DNA of 64,000 bases from Glycomyces tritici (GCF_030403505.1 NZ_JAUEMJ010000001.1:365844-429843), one strand, 5' to 3'. Shown: positions 26,448 through 35,721, counted from the first letter of the stretch. Notes: generated from the sequence alone by a model not told the origin. Numbers and translations: made by a program.

Positions 26448-27344
26448 CTACTCGGCGACGGCGGTCGCCTCGATCTGCCGCACCCGCGCCAGCGGGGCCG
26501 CGGTCTTCGTGCGCATGCGCCGCTCGACGACGACCACCAGCTTCGAGAGCGCGTAGGCCATCACGAAGTAGATGAGCGCGGCGATGATGAGCGCCTGCAG
26601 ATAGGAGTTGCCGTAGTCGTGGCCGACGATGTTGGCCGAGTGCAGCAGCTCCGGGTAGGTGATCACGGCGCCGAGCGAGGTGTCCTTCAGCAGGATCACC
26701 AGTTGCGCGAGCACCGCCGGGAGCATGTTGCGCACCACCTGCGGCAGCACGACCAAGCGCTGCACCTGGCCGTGGTTCAGCCCGACCGCGTACCCGGCCA
26801 TGGCCTGGCCGGGCGGCAGCGCCGCGACGCCCGCCCGCAGGATCTCGGCGAGGACCGCGCCGTTGTAGATGCCGAGGCCCAGCACCAGGAACACCAGCCG
26901 CCGCGTGTCGCCGTCCCAGCCGAACGTCTCACCGGTGAATCGGAACGCCCCGTCGATCGTGAAGGAGATCCAGATGAGCAGCACCAGCGGGAGGGAGCGG
27001 AAGAACTGGACGTAGCCGGTGGCGGCCCAGCGGGTCAGCGCGAACCGGGAGATCCGGCCGAACCCGAAGACGACGCCGAGGATGATCGCCAGGACCGAGC
27101 CGAGCGCGAAGGCCAGGAGGGTGTTGAGGATCGCCGGGATCCAGGTGTTCTGGACGACGAGCACGTCCAGCGGGTTGGCCCAGCGAGTCTCCTCGAAGAA
27201 GCCGTCCCGGGCCAGTGTCAGTGCGCCCCAGCCCAGCAGGGCCAGGATCACCGCGCCGGAGACGATGGAGGCGATGAGCGAGCGCTGCCGGCCCTTGGGG
27301 CCGAGCGCGTCGAACAGGACCGTGCTTTCTTGCTGTCTGGTCAT
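26448..27344 (-). CDS. gluD: Amino-acid ABC importer permease, GluD-type
   Basis: 298-residue inner-membrane permease of a polar amino-acid (probably glutamate) uptake system. Five or six hydrophobic segments, with the ATPase-contact EAA loop LRAGVAALPPGQAMAGYAVGL (about 170-190). An extended N-terminus (about 45 residues before family homology begins) is typical of GluD. It starts 13 bp after the gluC stop. The substrate is inferred from the whole operon's similarity to gluABCD; glutamine or aspartate are alternatives. Confidence 0.85.
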   Translation of the reverse strand: MTRQQESTVLFDALGPKGRQRSLIASIVSGAVILALLGWGALTLARDGFFEETRWANPLDVLVVQNTWIPAILNTLLAFALGSVLAIILGVVFGFGRISRFALTRWAATGYVQFFRSLPLVLLIWISFTIDGAFRFTGETFGWDGDTRRLVFLVLGLGIYNGAVLAEILRAGVAALPPGQAMAGYAVGLNHGQVQRLVVLPQVVRNMLPAVLAQLVILLKDTSLGAVITYPELLHSANIVGHDYGNSYLQALIIAALIYFVMAYALSKLVVVVERRMRTKTAAPLARVRQIEATAVAE

Positions 27345-27357
27345 GAGTCACCCGCCT

Positions 27358-28014
27358 TCATCGGACGAACGCGGCGCGCCGCTCGGCGAGCCGGACGAGG
27401 TAGCTGAGGACAAAGGCGATCGCCAGGTAGCAGACGGTCACGCTGATCGTGACGCCCCACAGGTCGTACCGGGACTGGGGGTCGTCGATCAGGCCCCGCG
27501 AGGTCGAGTACAGCTCGGTGATGCCGACCGCGTACACGAGGGCGCTGTTCTTGACCAGGGCGATCAGGAGCGACCCCAGCGGCGGGATGACCGCGCGGAA
27601 CGCCTGCGGGAGGATCACGTTCTGCAGCGACTGCCCGAAGGTCAGGCCGATCGAGCGGGCCGCCTCGGCCTGCCCGAGCGGGATCGAGTTGATGCCGGAC
27701 CGCAGGGTCTCGCCGGCGAACGCCCCGGTGTACATGCCCAGGCCGAGCAGGCCGACACCCCAGGAAGTGGTCTCGATGCCGATGGACGGCAGACCGAAGT
27801 ACATGATGAACAGGACCGCCAGGAGCGGCACGTTGCGGAACAGCTGCGTGTAGGCGTTCGCGGCCCAGCGGGCCGGCGCGGCGGGGCTCACGTGCATGAC
27901 CACCAAGACCATGCCGATCGCGAGCGCGATGGCGTAGCTGGCGAGCGTCACGACCACGGTGATGCGCGCGCCCTCCAGCAGGGCGTCGGCCATCGAGGCG
28001 AAATTGTCGAACAA
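27358..28014 (-). CDS. gluC: Amino-acid ABC importer permease, GluC-type
   Basis: 218-residue HisMQ-family permease with EAA motif ETLRSGINSIPLGQAEAARS (about 104-123) and the typical LPQAFRAVIPPLGS. It pairs with GluD to form the channel for the ATPase GluA and binding protein GluB. Its start at 28014 lies 13 bp from a long G/C homopolymer block, so the upstream intergenic sequence may be wrong, but the coding frame itself is clean. Confidence 0.86.
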   Translation of the reverse strand: MFDNFASMADALLEGARITVVVTLASYAIALAIGMVLVVMHVSPAAPARWAANAYTQLFRNVPLLAVLFIMYFGLPSIGIETTSWGVGLLGLGMYTGAFAGETLRSGINSIPLGQAEAARSIGLTFGQSLQNVILPQAFRAVIPPLGSLLIALVKNSALVYAVGITELYSTSRGLIDDPQSRYDLWGVTISVTVCYLAIAFVLSYLVRLAERRAAFVR

Positions 28015-28030
28015 GCGGACTCCTCCATAA

Positions 28031-28119
<89 letters not shown>

Positions 28120-28145
28120 GCGGCGGCCGTGTGCACGGCCGCCGC
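28120..28145 (-). terminator. Intra-operon hairpin after gluB
   Basis: Perfect 12-bp inverted repeat, GCGGCGGCCGTG with its complement around a TG centre, 23 bp past the gluB stop. Such stems often let the binding-protein gene be expressed above the permease genes. Confidence 0.65.
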
Positions 28146-28168
28146 CGCCTCACCGAACGGTCGCGGAC

Positions 28169-29098
28169 CTAGTAGCGGTTGGGTTCCGGGAGCGCCTCGG
28201 GGGTGGGCATCCCGGCGGCGCCGAAGGTCTTGTCGAAGGCCTTCTGCCAGTCGCCGTTGGCGATGATCGCGTCGATCATGTCGTTGACGAAGTTGCGGGC
28301 GTCGGTCTGGCCGAGCGGCATGGCGACGCCGTAGGGCTCGTCGGTGAAGATGTTCGCGGAGCCGAGGACGCGGTAGGCGTCGGGCTTGTCGACGGTGAAT
28401 CCGTAGAGGATGGTCTCGTCGGTGCTGACCGCTTCGGTCTGGCCGTTCTCCAGGGCCAGGGCGCAGGCGGCGTAGTCGGCCAGCGGCGTGATCGTGGCCT
28501 CGGGGTTCTCCTTCTCGAGGTTCGCGATCGAGCCGGAGCCCTCGGCGATGCAGACGTCCTTGCCGGCGAGGTCGGCCACCGACTGGATGTCGGTGTTGTC
28601 GGCGGCGACCATGACGTTCTGGCCGGTCTCGAAGTACGGGCCGGCGAAGTCGAACTGGGTCAGCCGCTCGGGGTACATCGAGTAGGACGCGATGACCACG
28701 TCGACGGTGCCGTCGTTGATGTACGTCTCGCGGTTCTGCGAGGTGGTCTCGACGAAGCGGAGGTTGCCGTCGTCGCCCTCGGTGACCTCGCCGAAGATGT
28801 AGGTGGCCAGGAGGCGGGCGATCTCGGCGTCGAAGCCCTCGACCTCGCCGGTCGCGGTGTTCATCTGGCCGATGAGCGGCTGGTCGTACTTGACGCCGAC
28901 CGTGATGAAGCCCTTGTCCTGGATCTCCTGGATGTAGCCGGCGGGGATCGCTTCGGCCTGGCCCAGCGAGTACTCGCCGACCGACTCCTCGACCGATTCC
29001 TTCTCTTCGGCGTCCTGGCTGGCTTCGCCGGAGCAGGCGGCGAGCGACATGGCCACGGCGGCCATAGCCGCTACGGCGGTTCTACGGAACATGCGCAT
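28169..29098 (-). CDS. gluB: Amino-acid ABC importer substrate-binding lipoprotein, GluB-type
   Basis: 309 residues. A signal peptide (MRMFRRTAVAAMAAVAMSL) leads to the lipobox LAAC, so it should be a lipid-anchored extracellular protein and a client of Lgt. Family 3 solute-binding features: GFITVGVKYDQPLIGQ, VEGFDAEIARLLA, DVVIASYSMYPERLTQFDFA, and a disulfide-like pair at DVCIAEGSGS and YAACALALENG as in glutamate-binding GluB. ATG 29098 follows AAGGAAGG at about 10 nt. A hairpin follows the stop. Confidence 0.9.
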   Translation of the reverse strand: MRMFRRTAVAAMAAVAMSLAACSGEASQDAEEKESVEESVGEYSLGQAEAIPAGYIQEIQDKGFITVGVKYDQPLIGQMNTATGEVEGFDAEIARLLATYIFGEVTEGDDGNLRFVETTSQNRETYINDGTVDVVIASYSMYPERLTQFDFAGPYFETGQNVMVAADNTDIQSVADLAGKDVCIAEGSGSIANLEKENPEATITPLADYAACALALENGQTEAVSTDETILYGFTVDKPDAYRVLGSANIFTDEPYGVAMPLGQTDARNFVNDMIDAIIANGDWQKAFDKTFGAAGMPTPEALPEPNRY

Positions 29099-29149
29099 TC
29101 GGATGTGTCCTTCCTTCAAGGGCGAACGGTGTGGTGGTTTCGGGTGGCT

Positions 29150-29905
29150 CTAGTGCGTCATGACCTTGGCGAGGAAGTCCTGGGCACGCGCGGTCTTGGG
29201 GTCGTCGAAGAACTCGTCCGGGGTGGCGGTCTCGACGATCTGGCCCTCGGCCATGAACACGACCCGGTTGGCCGCGCGGCGGGCGAAGCCCATCTCGTGG
29301 GTCACCACGACCATCGTCATGCCCTCGCGGGCGAGGTCCTGCATGACGTCGAGGACCTCGTTGATCATCTCGGGGTCGAGGGCGGAGGTCGGCTCGTCGA
29401 ACATCATGAGCTTGGGGTCCATGGCCAGTCCGCGGGCGATCGCCACGCGCTGCTGCTGGCCGCCGGAGAGCTGCGAGGGGAAGGCGTCGGCCTTCTCGGC
29501 GAGGCCGACGCGCTCCAGGAGCTGGCGGGCGCGGGCCTCGGCCTTCGCCTTGGGGGTGCGGCGCACTTTGATCGGGCCCAGCGTGATGTTCTGCAGCACG
29601 GTGAGGTGTGCGAACAGGTTGAAGTGCTGGAAGACCATGCCGACGTCGGCGCGGAGGTGCGCGAGTGCGCGGCCTTCGGCCGGGAGCGGCTTGCCGTTGA
29701 CGGTGATGTCGCCGGAGTCGACGGTTTCGAGCCGGTTGATGGTGCGGCACAGGGTGGACTTGCCGGAGCCGGAGGGTCCGATGAGGACCACCACCTCGCC
29801 GTCCTCCACGGTCAGGTCGATGTCCTTGAGCGCGTGCAGGTCTCCGAAGTGCTTGTTGACGCCGGAGATGCTGACCATCGGTGCCTTCGGCTGCGTTGCT
29901 TCCAT
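29150..29905 (-). CDS. gluA: Amino-acid ABC importer ATPase, GluA-type
   Basis: 251-residue ATPase: Walker A GPSGSGKST (about 43-51), Q-loop FQHFNLF, signature LSGGQQQRV, Walker B LMMFDEPTSALDP and H-loop VVTHEMGFA. It powers GluBCD uptake. ATG 29905 opens the gluABCD operon. The 250 bp upstream, shared with the divergent lipB gene, should hold both promoters; no specific nitrogen-control operator was recognised there. Confidence 0.92.
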   Translation of the reverse strand: MEATQPKAPMVSISGVNKHFGDLHALKDIDLTVEDGEVVVLIGPSGSGKSTLCRTINRLETVDSGDITVNGKPLPAEGRALAHLRADVGMVFQHFNLFAHLTVLQNITLGPIKVRRTPKAKAEARARQLLERVGLAEKADAFPSQLSGGQQQRVAIARGLAMDPKLMMFDEPTSALDPEMINEVLDVMQDLAREGMTMVVVTHEMGFARRAANRVVFMAEGQIVETATPDEFFDDPKTARAQDFLAKVMTH

Positions 29906-30143
29906 TCGTGTCCCTGTTGTCGTGTGCAACCCTCGACTGGTGCGGGGCGAGCGGATTGGCTTGAGTACCTGGAAATAGTAGTGTGACAGCTCACGCGCGG
30001 TTAGCGGGGCGGCCAGAGCCGCAACTAGTCGGCAATTAAGTAACAGCATCATAAAGAACGACCTGGGCATAACGGATACGACCCATGGCCGGAACAATCG
30101 TGACGCATCCGGCGTCCGGTGGCCGCGGGGGCGCGGCGCGGAT

Positions 30144-30149
30144 TAATGT
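30144..30149 (+). promoter_or_regulatory. -10 element implying a leaderless lipB mRNA
   Basis: TAATGT lies exactly 6 bp before the lipB ATG and no ribosome-binding site is present, so transcription should start at or next to the A of the start codon. Confidence 0.5.
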
Positions 30150-30155
30150 CGTTCC

Positions 30156-30827
30156 ATGACCGCAACCGTGGGAACCGCGAGCGTCGCAGGCGGGAAGATC
30201 ACCGTCGAACGGCGCGGCCTGGTGGACTACCAGGAGGCCTGGGACTACCAGAAGGAGCTGCAGCAGCGGCGGATCGACGACGAGATCGGCGACACCGTGC
30301 TGCTCCTCGAGCATCCGAGCGTGTACACCGCCGGGCGGCGGACCGAGACGTGGGCGCTGCCGCAGGACGGCACGCCCGTGGTCACGGTGGACCGGGGCGG
30401 GCAGATCACCTGGCACGGGCCGGGGCAGCTCGTCGGCTACCCAATCATGAAGATGCGCAACAAGGTCGACGTCGTCGGGTACGTGCGGCGGGTGGAGGAC
30501 GCGGTCACCGCGGTCTGCCACGAGTTCGGGGTGACCTCGGCGCGCGGGCGGATGCACGACCGGACGGGCGTGTGGCTGCCGGAGGACGACAAGGGCCCGG
30601 AGCGGAAGATCTGCGCGATCGGCGTGCGGGTGCGGTGGGCGACGACGATGCACGGCTTCGCGTTGAACTGCAACCCGGACATGGGCTACTGGGAGCGGAT
30701 CGCGCCGTGCGCGATCACGGACGCGGACGTCACGAGCCTGACGCAGGAGCTGGGCCGGGAGGTCACCGTCGCGGAGGTCCTGCCGGTGATGGAGCGGCAC
30801 CTGGGCCTGCTGCTCGAGCGCGACTAG
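30156..30827 (+). CDS. lipB: Lipoyl(octanoyl) transferase
   Basis: 223 residues. It moves octanoyl from acyl carrier protein to lipoyl-domain lysines. Family motifs: [14 protein letters not shown] (about 49-62), [17 protein letters not shown] (about 84-100), the catalytic Lys in RKICAIGVR and the acyl-carrying Cys in IAPCAITD (about residue 187). The start lacks a Shine-Dalgarno site and is probably leaderless. The usual neighbour lipA (lipoyl synthase) is not downstream; a terminator and a convergent hydrolase gene are. Confidence 0.95.
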   Translation: MTATVGTASVAGGKITVERRGLVDYQEAWDYQKELQQRRIDDEIGDTVLLLEHPSVYTAGRRTETWALPQDGTPVVTVDRGGQITWHGPGQLVGYPIMKMRNKVDVVGYVRRVEDAVTAVCHEFGVTSARGRMHDRTGVWLPEDDKGPERKICAIGVRVRWATTMHGFALNCNPDMGYWERIAPCAITDADVTSLTQELGREVTVAEVLPVMERHLGLLLERD

Positions 30828-30841
30828 CGAGGCAAGAGGGG

Positions 30842-30867
30842 ACGGGCGCGGCATCCGCCGCGCCCGT
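30842..30867. terminator. Hairpin between convergent lipB and hydrolase genes
   Basis: Perfect 11-bp stem ACGGGCGCGGC with its complement and an ATCC loop, followed by TTTC on the lipB side. Confidence 0.75.
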
Positions 30868-30885
30868 TTCGCGTCGCCGGGGCGG

Positions 30886-32268
30886 CTAGGAGCAGGCGTC
30901 GTAGGGTTCGGGCTGCTCGTCGGCGAGGTCGGGGGTCTCGTCGAGGAGCACCTTGAAGATGTTGTTCCAGGCGTCGGACTCGGGGTAGAAGATCTCCGAG
31001 TGCGAGTGGACGCCTTCCACGGGCTTGCCGGAGATGCCCTGGTCGGAGAGGCTCAGGCCGTAGTCGTCGACGGCGTCGGGAGCGTCGGAGAGGTTGCCGG
31101 TGACGAGGTTCCGGTTCCCGGGGAAGTCGTCGGGGTCGGCGCCGTGGCCCAGGAGCGGCACGTACGGCATGCCCTGGACGTAGGAGATCGGGTCGCCCGG
31201 GCCGGTGATCGAGTAGCGGGGGCGGCACGGCTCGGTGTAGTCGGCGGGGCTGTACACGTCGTTGCCCATGCCGGCCGAGGCGATGTGGAGGACCTGGTCG
31301 GCTTCGACGTCGTAGGTCTCGGCGTAGCCGATGACCGCGCCGCCGTAGGAGTGGCCGGCGAGGGTCAGCGGGGTGTCGTCGCCGATCTGGTTGCGCACGT
31401 CGAACGTGAACGAGGCGAGGCTCTCGGCGGCGACCTGGGACCAGGACGCCCAGGACTCCTCGATCCAGCCGGAGGGCCAGGACGCGGCGGCCCAGACGAT
31501 GACCGCGAGCTCGCCGTCGGAGGCGTCCACGAAGGACTTCGCGCGGTTGTAGTACAGCTCGAAGTTCTCGCTGGAGAGCACGGCGGAGCCGCCCGGGACC
31601 AGGACCGCGACGTTCGCGGCGGTGTCGAGGTCGCCCACGACCTCGATCCAGGAGCCGTCGCCGTTGTTGTTGTACGGGTCGAGGTACAGGAACTGGCGGC
31701 CGGTGCCGACCAGTGCCTGGAGCTCCTCGCGGGCGGGCCGCTCGGCGTCGTCCGTCCACGGACGGGTCGGGCTGTCGTACGTGGTGGAGGCCTCGGTGGT
31801 GGCCTTGAGGATGAGCTGGTTCGCGGTGATGCGGGCGTCGAACGGCGCGCCGGGCATCTCGGCGACGACGGACGGGTAGAGGACGGCGAGCCAGGCGGTC
31901 GCGTCCTCGCCGAGGCCGTCGAAGAACGCGTTGACGTCGAGGGGGTCGAGGCCGCCGCCGGCGTCGCGGAGTTCGGCGAGGGCCGCGCCGAGTTCGCCGG
32001 AGTCGGCGGTCGGTTCGGCGGCGACGAGCCCGGCGGCGAGCGCGGGGTCGGCCAGGGCGGTCTCGAGCGCCGCGGCGGGGTCGTCCCCGGCGACGGGGGC
32101 GTCGGCGCGCAGCGCCGAGAGCTCGCTCGCGGGGTCGGCGGCGAGGACGGGGACCGCGTGGAGCTGGTCGGCCTCGGCTTCACCGAGGCGCGTCAGGCCG
32201 GCCAGGTAGACGAGCGCGAAAACGGCGACGGCCGTCACGACCGTCGCACGCCACCACCGAAATCTCAC
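30886..32268 (-). CDS. DUF1023-type alpha/beta hydrolase, membrane-anchored or secreted
   Basis: 460 residues. An N-terminal hydrophobic segment (about 7-25) after a basic start suggests a signal anchor. The catalytic region holds the nucleophile elbow LAGHSYGGAVIG (about residue 300), VLHIASAGMGNDVYS and a late GVHSHSEIFYP containing the probable catalytic His; all fit DUF1023. Substrate unknown. GTG 32268 is preferred to longer frames that would translate the upstream repeat. The upstream 319 bp contain two variant repeat copies. Confidence 0.8.
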   Translation of the reverse strand: MRFRWWRATVVTAVAVFALVYLAGLTRLGEAEADQLHAVPVLAADPASELSALRADAPVAGDDPAAALETALADPALAAGLVAAEPTADSGELGAALAELRDAGGGLDPLDVNAFFDGLGEDATAWLAVLYPSVVAEMPGAPFDARITANQLILKATTEASTTYDSPTRPWTDDAERPAREELQALVGTGRQFLYLDPYNNNGDGSWIEVVGDLDTAANVAVLVPGGSAVLSSENFELYYNRAKSFVDASDGELAVIVWAAASWPSGWIEESWASWSQVAAESLASFTFDVRNQIGDDTPLTLAGHSYGGAVIGYAETYDVEADQVLHIASAGMGNDVYSPADYTEPCRPRYSITGPGDPISYVQGMPYVPLLGHGADPDDFPGNRNLVTGNLSDAPDAVDDYGLSLSDQGISGKPVEGVHSHSEIFYPESDAWNNIFKVLLDETPDLADEQPEPYDACS

Positions 32269-32362
32269 CGAGTCAGCGTAACCGAGGACGTCGGGGCCCG
32301 GCGAACGCTGCGCGTGTGAGGGCAGCCTCCAGGCGGAGCAAACGAGGGCAGGGACCGAGCTG

Positions 32363-32414
32363 CCGGGGGCCGTGTTTCGGGCCCCCGGTATAGACCCTGA
32401 CATGGGGGTACGAC
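32363..32414 (-). repeat. Dispersed repeat, hairpin variant copy 1
   Basis: On the minus strand it starts with TGTCGTACCCCCATGTCAGG and ATACCGGGGGCCC like the main family, but the right part is replaced so that CCGGGGGCC (32363-32371) pairs with GGCCCCCGG (32380-32388) in a strong 9-bp stem. Confidence 0.65.
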
Positions 32415-32478
32415 ATGCCGTTGAGTCCGAGCCGGTCTCGCATCGGGGCCGGTTTTCAGGGCAGGGGCCGAGCCGATC

Positions 32479-32529
32479 GGGGCCGTGTTTCGGGCCCCCG
32501 GTGCAAACCCTGACACACGGGTCTGACAT
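32479..32529 (-). repeat. Dispersed repeat, hairpin variant copy 2
   Basis: Same structure as the previous copy, 115 bp away: stem GGGGCC (32479-32484) with GGCCCC (32493-32498) around the same GTGTTTCG loop, then ACCCTGACACACGGGTCTG. The 32269-32587 gap holds little else. Confidence 0.65.
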
Positions 32530-32587
32530 CGCGGCACGAACCGAGCACCGCTCGCGTTCGGGGCCGTTGGCGGGCTGGGCCCGCTGG

Positions 32588-33379
32588 TCAGGAGGCCGTG
32601 GCGGTGAAGCGGTCGCCGTTGGCGGTGAGGGTGAGCGGGAGGCCGAAGGCCTTCGAGAGGGTCTCCGAGGTGAGCGCCTCCGCGATCGGGCCCGCGGCGA
32701 TCACGCCGCCGGCCGAGAGGACCAGCGCGTGCGTGAAGCCCGGCGGGATCTCCTCCACGTGGTGGGTCACCAGCACCAGGGCCGGCGCGGCCTCGTCGCG
32801 GGCGAGACCGGCGAGGGTCGCCACGAGGGCCTCGCGGGCGCCCAGGTCGAGCCCGGCGGCGGGCTCGTCGAGGAGCAGCAGCTCCGGGTCGGTCATGAGC
32901 GCGCGGGCGATGAGCACGCGCTTGCGCTCGCCTTCCGAGAGCGTTCCGAACCGCCGCTCGGCGAGCTGGGCGACGCCGAGCCAGCGCATGAGCGAGGCGG
33001 CGCGCTCGTCGTCCTGCGGGTCGTACTCCTCGCGCCAGCGGCCCATCATGCCCCAGGCGGCGGTGCGGACCACGTCGAAGGCCTGCTCGTCGTTGGGGAT
33101 CGCGTCGGCGACCTGGGTGGTGGTGAGGCCGATGCGGGGGCGCAGTTCGAATACGTCGACGCGGCCGAGGCGTTCGCCGAGGATCTCGACGACGCCGGAG
33201 GTGGGGTGGTTGCGGGCGGCCGCTAGGTTGAGCAGCGTCGTCTTGCCGGCGCCGTTGGGGCCGAGGACGACCCAGCGCTGTGCGGCGTCGACTTGCCAGT
33301 CGATGCCGTCGAGGAGCTGGTTGCCGCCGCGTCGCACGGTGACGCCGGACAGGTCGAGGACGCGTTCAGACTGAGCCAC
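32588..33379 (-). CDS. ABC transporter ATP-binding protein without adjacent permease
   Basis: 263-residue ATPase: Walker A LGPNGAGKTTLLNL (about 39-52), signature LSEGERKRVLIAR, Walker B LLLLDEPAAGLDLGA, H-loop LVTHHVEEI. It is similar in layout to the orphan ATPases annotated as ModF- or molybdenum-like, and to iron-type importers. No permease or binding protein lies beside it; the neighbouring ABC pair is divergent and has its own ATPase. The partner, if any, must be elsewhere. Confidence 0.85.
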   Translation of the reverse strand: MAQSERVLDLSGVTVRRGGNQLLDGIDWQVDAAQRWVVLGPNGAGKTTLLNLAAARNHPTSGVVEILGERLGRVDVFELRPRIGLTTTQVADAIPNDEQAFDVVRTAAWGMMGRWREEYDPQDDERAASLMRWLGVAQLAERRFGTLSEGERKRVLIARALMTDPELLLLDEPAAGLDLGAREALVATLAGLARDEAAPALVLVTHHVEEIPPGFTHALVLSAGGVIAAGPIAEALTSETLSKAFGLPLTLTANGDRFTATAS

Positions 33380-33510
33380 GGGTCAATGAAACCACGGGCT
33401 CGGGACGAACGGTCGCGGGCGGGCCTCGGCGGCGGTATTACGACACACGGGCGAACGTCCGGTGGCGCGTTGGAGTGCATCGCCGGGCGGTGCAACGACG
33501 CCGCGTCCGG

Positions 33511-33534
33511 CGGCGTCTGAACTATCAGACGCCG
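33511..33534. promoter_or_regulatory. Perfect inverted repeat in a divergent ABC promoter region
   Basis: CGGCGTCTGA-ACTA-TCAGACGCCG, a 10-bp perfect stem about 80 bp before the plus-strand ATPase start and 130 bp before the minus-strand one. It could be an operator or, in RNA, an attenuator hairpin. Confidence 0.5.
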
Positions 33535-33613
33535 GTCTCCGGCGGCGGCGCCTCGGCGCCGGCGTTCGCCGGCCGGTCGCCTTGACCATGCAAGTCCTAA
33601 CTGGAATGAGCAG

Positions 33614-34681
33614 ATGCCCCCCATCATCGAGATATCGGGGCTGAGGAAGACCTATTCGAGGGCCTTCCGTCAGCCGCACAATGCTTTGGACGGCCTCGAT
33701 CTCGAGGTCGCCGCGGGCCAGGTGCACGGTTTCCTGGGCCCCAACGGCTCCGGCAAGACCACGACCCTGCGGGCCCTGCTCGGTCTCATCCGCGTCGACG
33801 GCGGGACCATGCGGATCTTCGGCGAGGAGGTCCCCCACCGGCTCCCCGACGTCATCGCGAGGATCGGCGCGGTCGTGGAGTCCCCGCAGTTCTTCAAGCA
33901 CTTCTCCGGGCGTCTGACCCTGCAGCTGCTCGCCGAGAGCGCCGGGGTGTCGAGGGCTCGTGTCGAGGAGGTGCTGGAGCAGGTGGGTCTGCGCGATGCC
34001 GCGAAGGCCTCTGTCAAGGGCTACTCGCTGGGCATGCGGCAGCGCCTCGCGGTCGCGCAGGCGCTGCTGAAGCAGCCGCAGCTGCTGATTCTGGACGAGC
34101 CGGCGAACGGGCTGGACCCGGCCGGCATCCACCACATGCGCGAGCTGCTGCAGTGGCTGGCGCATTCGCAGGGCGTCACGGTGGTCGTCAGTTCGCACCT
34201 GCTCTCCGAGGTGCAGCAGTTGTGCGATTCGATGACGATCGTCTCGAGGGGGCGGCGCATCGTCGACGGCAAGGTCGCCGACATCATCGCCGGCCACGGG
34301 GAGGCGAGTCTGACGGTCCGGTTCCCGGACGCGGCGTCGCTGCCTGAGGCGGCGGAGGCCCTTGCGGTGGCGTCGGGTTCGCTCGATGCGGCGAAGGCCG
34401 CGGTGACGGCTTCGGTCGACCGCGACCGGCTGGTCGTGAAGGGCGCGCCGGAGGCGGCGTGGGTGACGAAGACGCTCGCTGACGCGGGGATCTACCTGTC
34501 CGAGCTGCGGGCGGAGACGAAGAACCTCGAGTCGGTGTTCCTGGAGCTGACCGGCACCGCGCCGGTCCCGGGGCAGACCGTCCAGATCGGGGAGTCGGTG
34601 ACGGTGCCGCAGGCGCCGGCCGGGCCGGTCGCCGACGGTGTCGTGGCCATCGAGGTCGAGCCGGAAGGGGCCGAGCGGTGA
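33614..34681 (+). CDS. ABC-2 type transporter ATPase (BcrA/DrrA-like)
   Basis: 355 residues: Walker A GPNGSGKTTTLRAL (about 41-54), signature YSLGMRQRLAVAQAL, Walker B LLILDEPANGLDPAG, H-loop VVSSHLLSEVQQLCD. A C-terminal extension of about 120 residues carries the DrrA-like regulatory part. It powers the permease encoded by the overlapping next gene. The type is common for antimicrobial peptide or antibiotic self-protection and for lipid export; the substrate is unknown. Confidence 0.9.
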   Translation: MPPIIEISGLRKTYSRAFRQPHNALDGLDLEVAAGQVHGFLGPNGSGKTTTLRALLGLIRVDGGTMRIFGEEVPHRLPDVIARIGAVVESPQFFKHFSGRLTLQLLAESAGVSRARVEEVLEQVGLRDAAKASVKGYSLGMRQRLAVAQALLKQPQLLILDEPANGLDPAGIHHMRELLQWLAHSQGVTVVVSSHLLSEVQQLCDSMTIVSRGRRIVDGKVADIIAGHGEASLTVRFPDAASLPEAAEALAVASGSLDAAKAAVTASVDRDRLVVKGAPEAAWVTKTLADAGIYLSELRAETKNLESVFLELTGTAPVPGQTVQIGESVTVPQAPAGPVADGVVAIEVEPEGAER

Positions 34682-35703
34682 ATCTGTTCAAGACCGAACT
34701 GCGGCGCCTGGCGCGCCGCCGCCTGTCGCTGGTGTTCGCCATCATCGCCGCGGCGGGGCTGCTGGTGCTGACGGCGGTGTTCTGGTTCACCTCGAGCAAG
34801 GGCCCGACGGAGGCCGAGCTCGCGGACGCGCAGGCCCAGGCCGACATGATGAACGAGGAGAACGGGGTCGACTCGGGGTACGAGGAGTGCCTGAACGACG
34901 AGGCGTACTTCGACGCCGAGGAGTACAGCTACATCGAGACCGAGCCGTACTACGCGGACATGACGCATGAAGAGCTCTGCGCCGACATGTTCGTCATGTG
35001 GACCGCCGATGACTTCATCTACACCTACACGTTCGTGTTCGCCGACGAGAGTCCGCTGGTCCTCATCGGTGCGGCGGTCATCGCGGGCCTGATCATGATG
35101 ATGCTCGCGTCGTCGGCGATCGGCGCGGAGTGGTCGAGCGGCGGGTTGGCGAACCTGCTGCTGTGGCATCCGAACCGGTTGAAGGTGTGGGGTGCGAAGC
35201 TCGGTGCGGCCTCCGTGGTGTGCGTGGCGGCGGTGGTCGCGGTGCTGGTACTGGCGTTCGGGCTGCTGTACATGACGGCGGCGGCTCGCGGCGAGGTCGG
35301 TGACCTGAACGCGGCCTGGTGGGACGAGAACCTGCCGAAGCTCGCGCGCGCCGGCCTGCTGGCGGTGGCGATGACGGTGCTCGGTGCGTCGCTGGCGATG
35401 CTGGGGCGGCACACGGCGATCTCGGGCGGCATCATCGCCGGCTACCTGATCGTGGGCGACATGCTGGTGCGGTTCGCGGGCATGGCGATCCAGATGCCGT
35501 TCTCGGAGCGATTGTCGCTGTACACGTGGGTGACCGCGTGGATCGAGGGGAAGATCGAGCTGCACGACTGGAGCGAGATGAACCAGGAGTTCCCGGACGT
35601 CATGGTGATCACCTCGACTGAGGCGGGGCTGATGCTGGGCGGGATCGTGCTCGCCTTCGCGGCGTTGGCGACCTGGGCGTTCCAGCGGCGCGACGTGTCG
35701 TAG
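34678..35703 (+). CDS. ABC-2 type transporter permease with large acidic loop
   Basis: 341 residues. TM1 (about 17-40) is followed by an unusually long extracellular loop (about 42-118), highly acidic and Tyr-rich with two Cys (ECLNDEAY and EELCADM) that may form a disulfide. Five more hydrophobic segments follow (about 122-145, 172-200, 222-245, 250-272, 318-335). The GTG start at 34678 overlaps the ATPase stop (GTGA). The loop could bind a cationic substrate, which is an inference from charge only. Confidence 0.82.
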   Translation: MNLFKTELRRLARRRLSLVFAIIAAAGLLVLTAVFWFTSSKGPTEAELADAQAQADMMNEENGVDSGYEECLNDEAYFDAEEYSYIETEPYYADMTHEELCADMFVMWTADDFIYTYTFVFADESPLVLIGAAVIAGLIMMMLASSAIGAEWSSGGLANLLLWHPNRLKVWGAKLGAASVVCVAAVVAVLVLAFGLLYMTAAARGEVGDLNAAWWDENLPKLARAGLLAVAMTVLGASLAMLGRHTAISGGIIAGYLIVGDMLVRFAGMAIQMPFSERLSLYTWVTAWIEGKIELHDWSEMNQEFPDVMVITSTEAGLMLGGIVLAFAALATWAFQRRDVS

Positions 35704-35721
35704 TCGCAGCACAAGCGAGGG

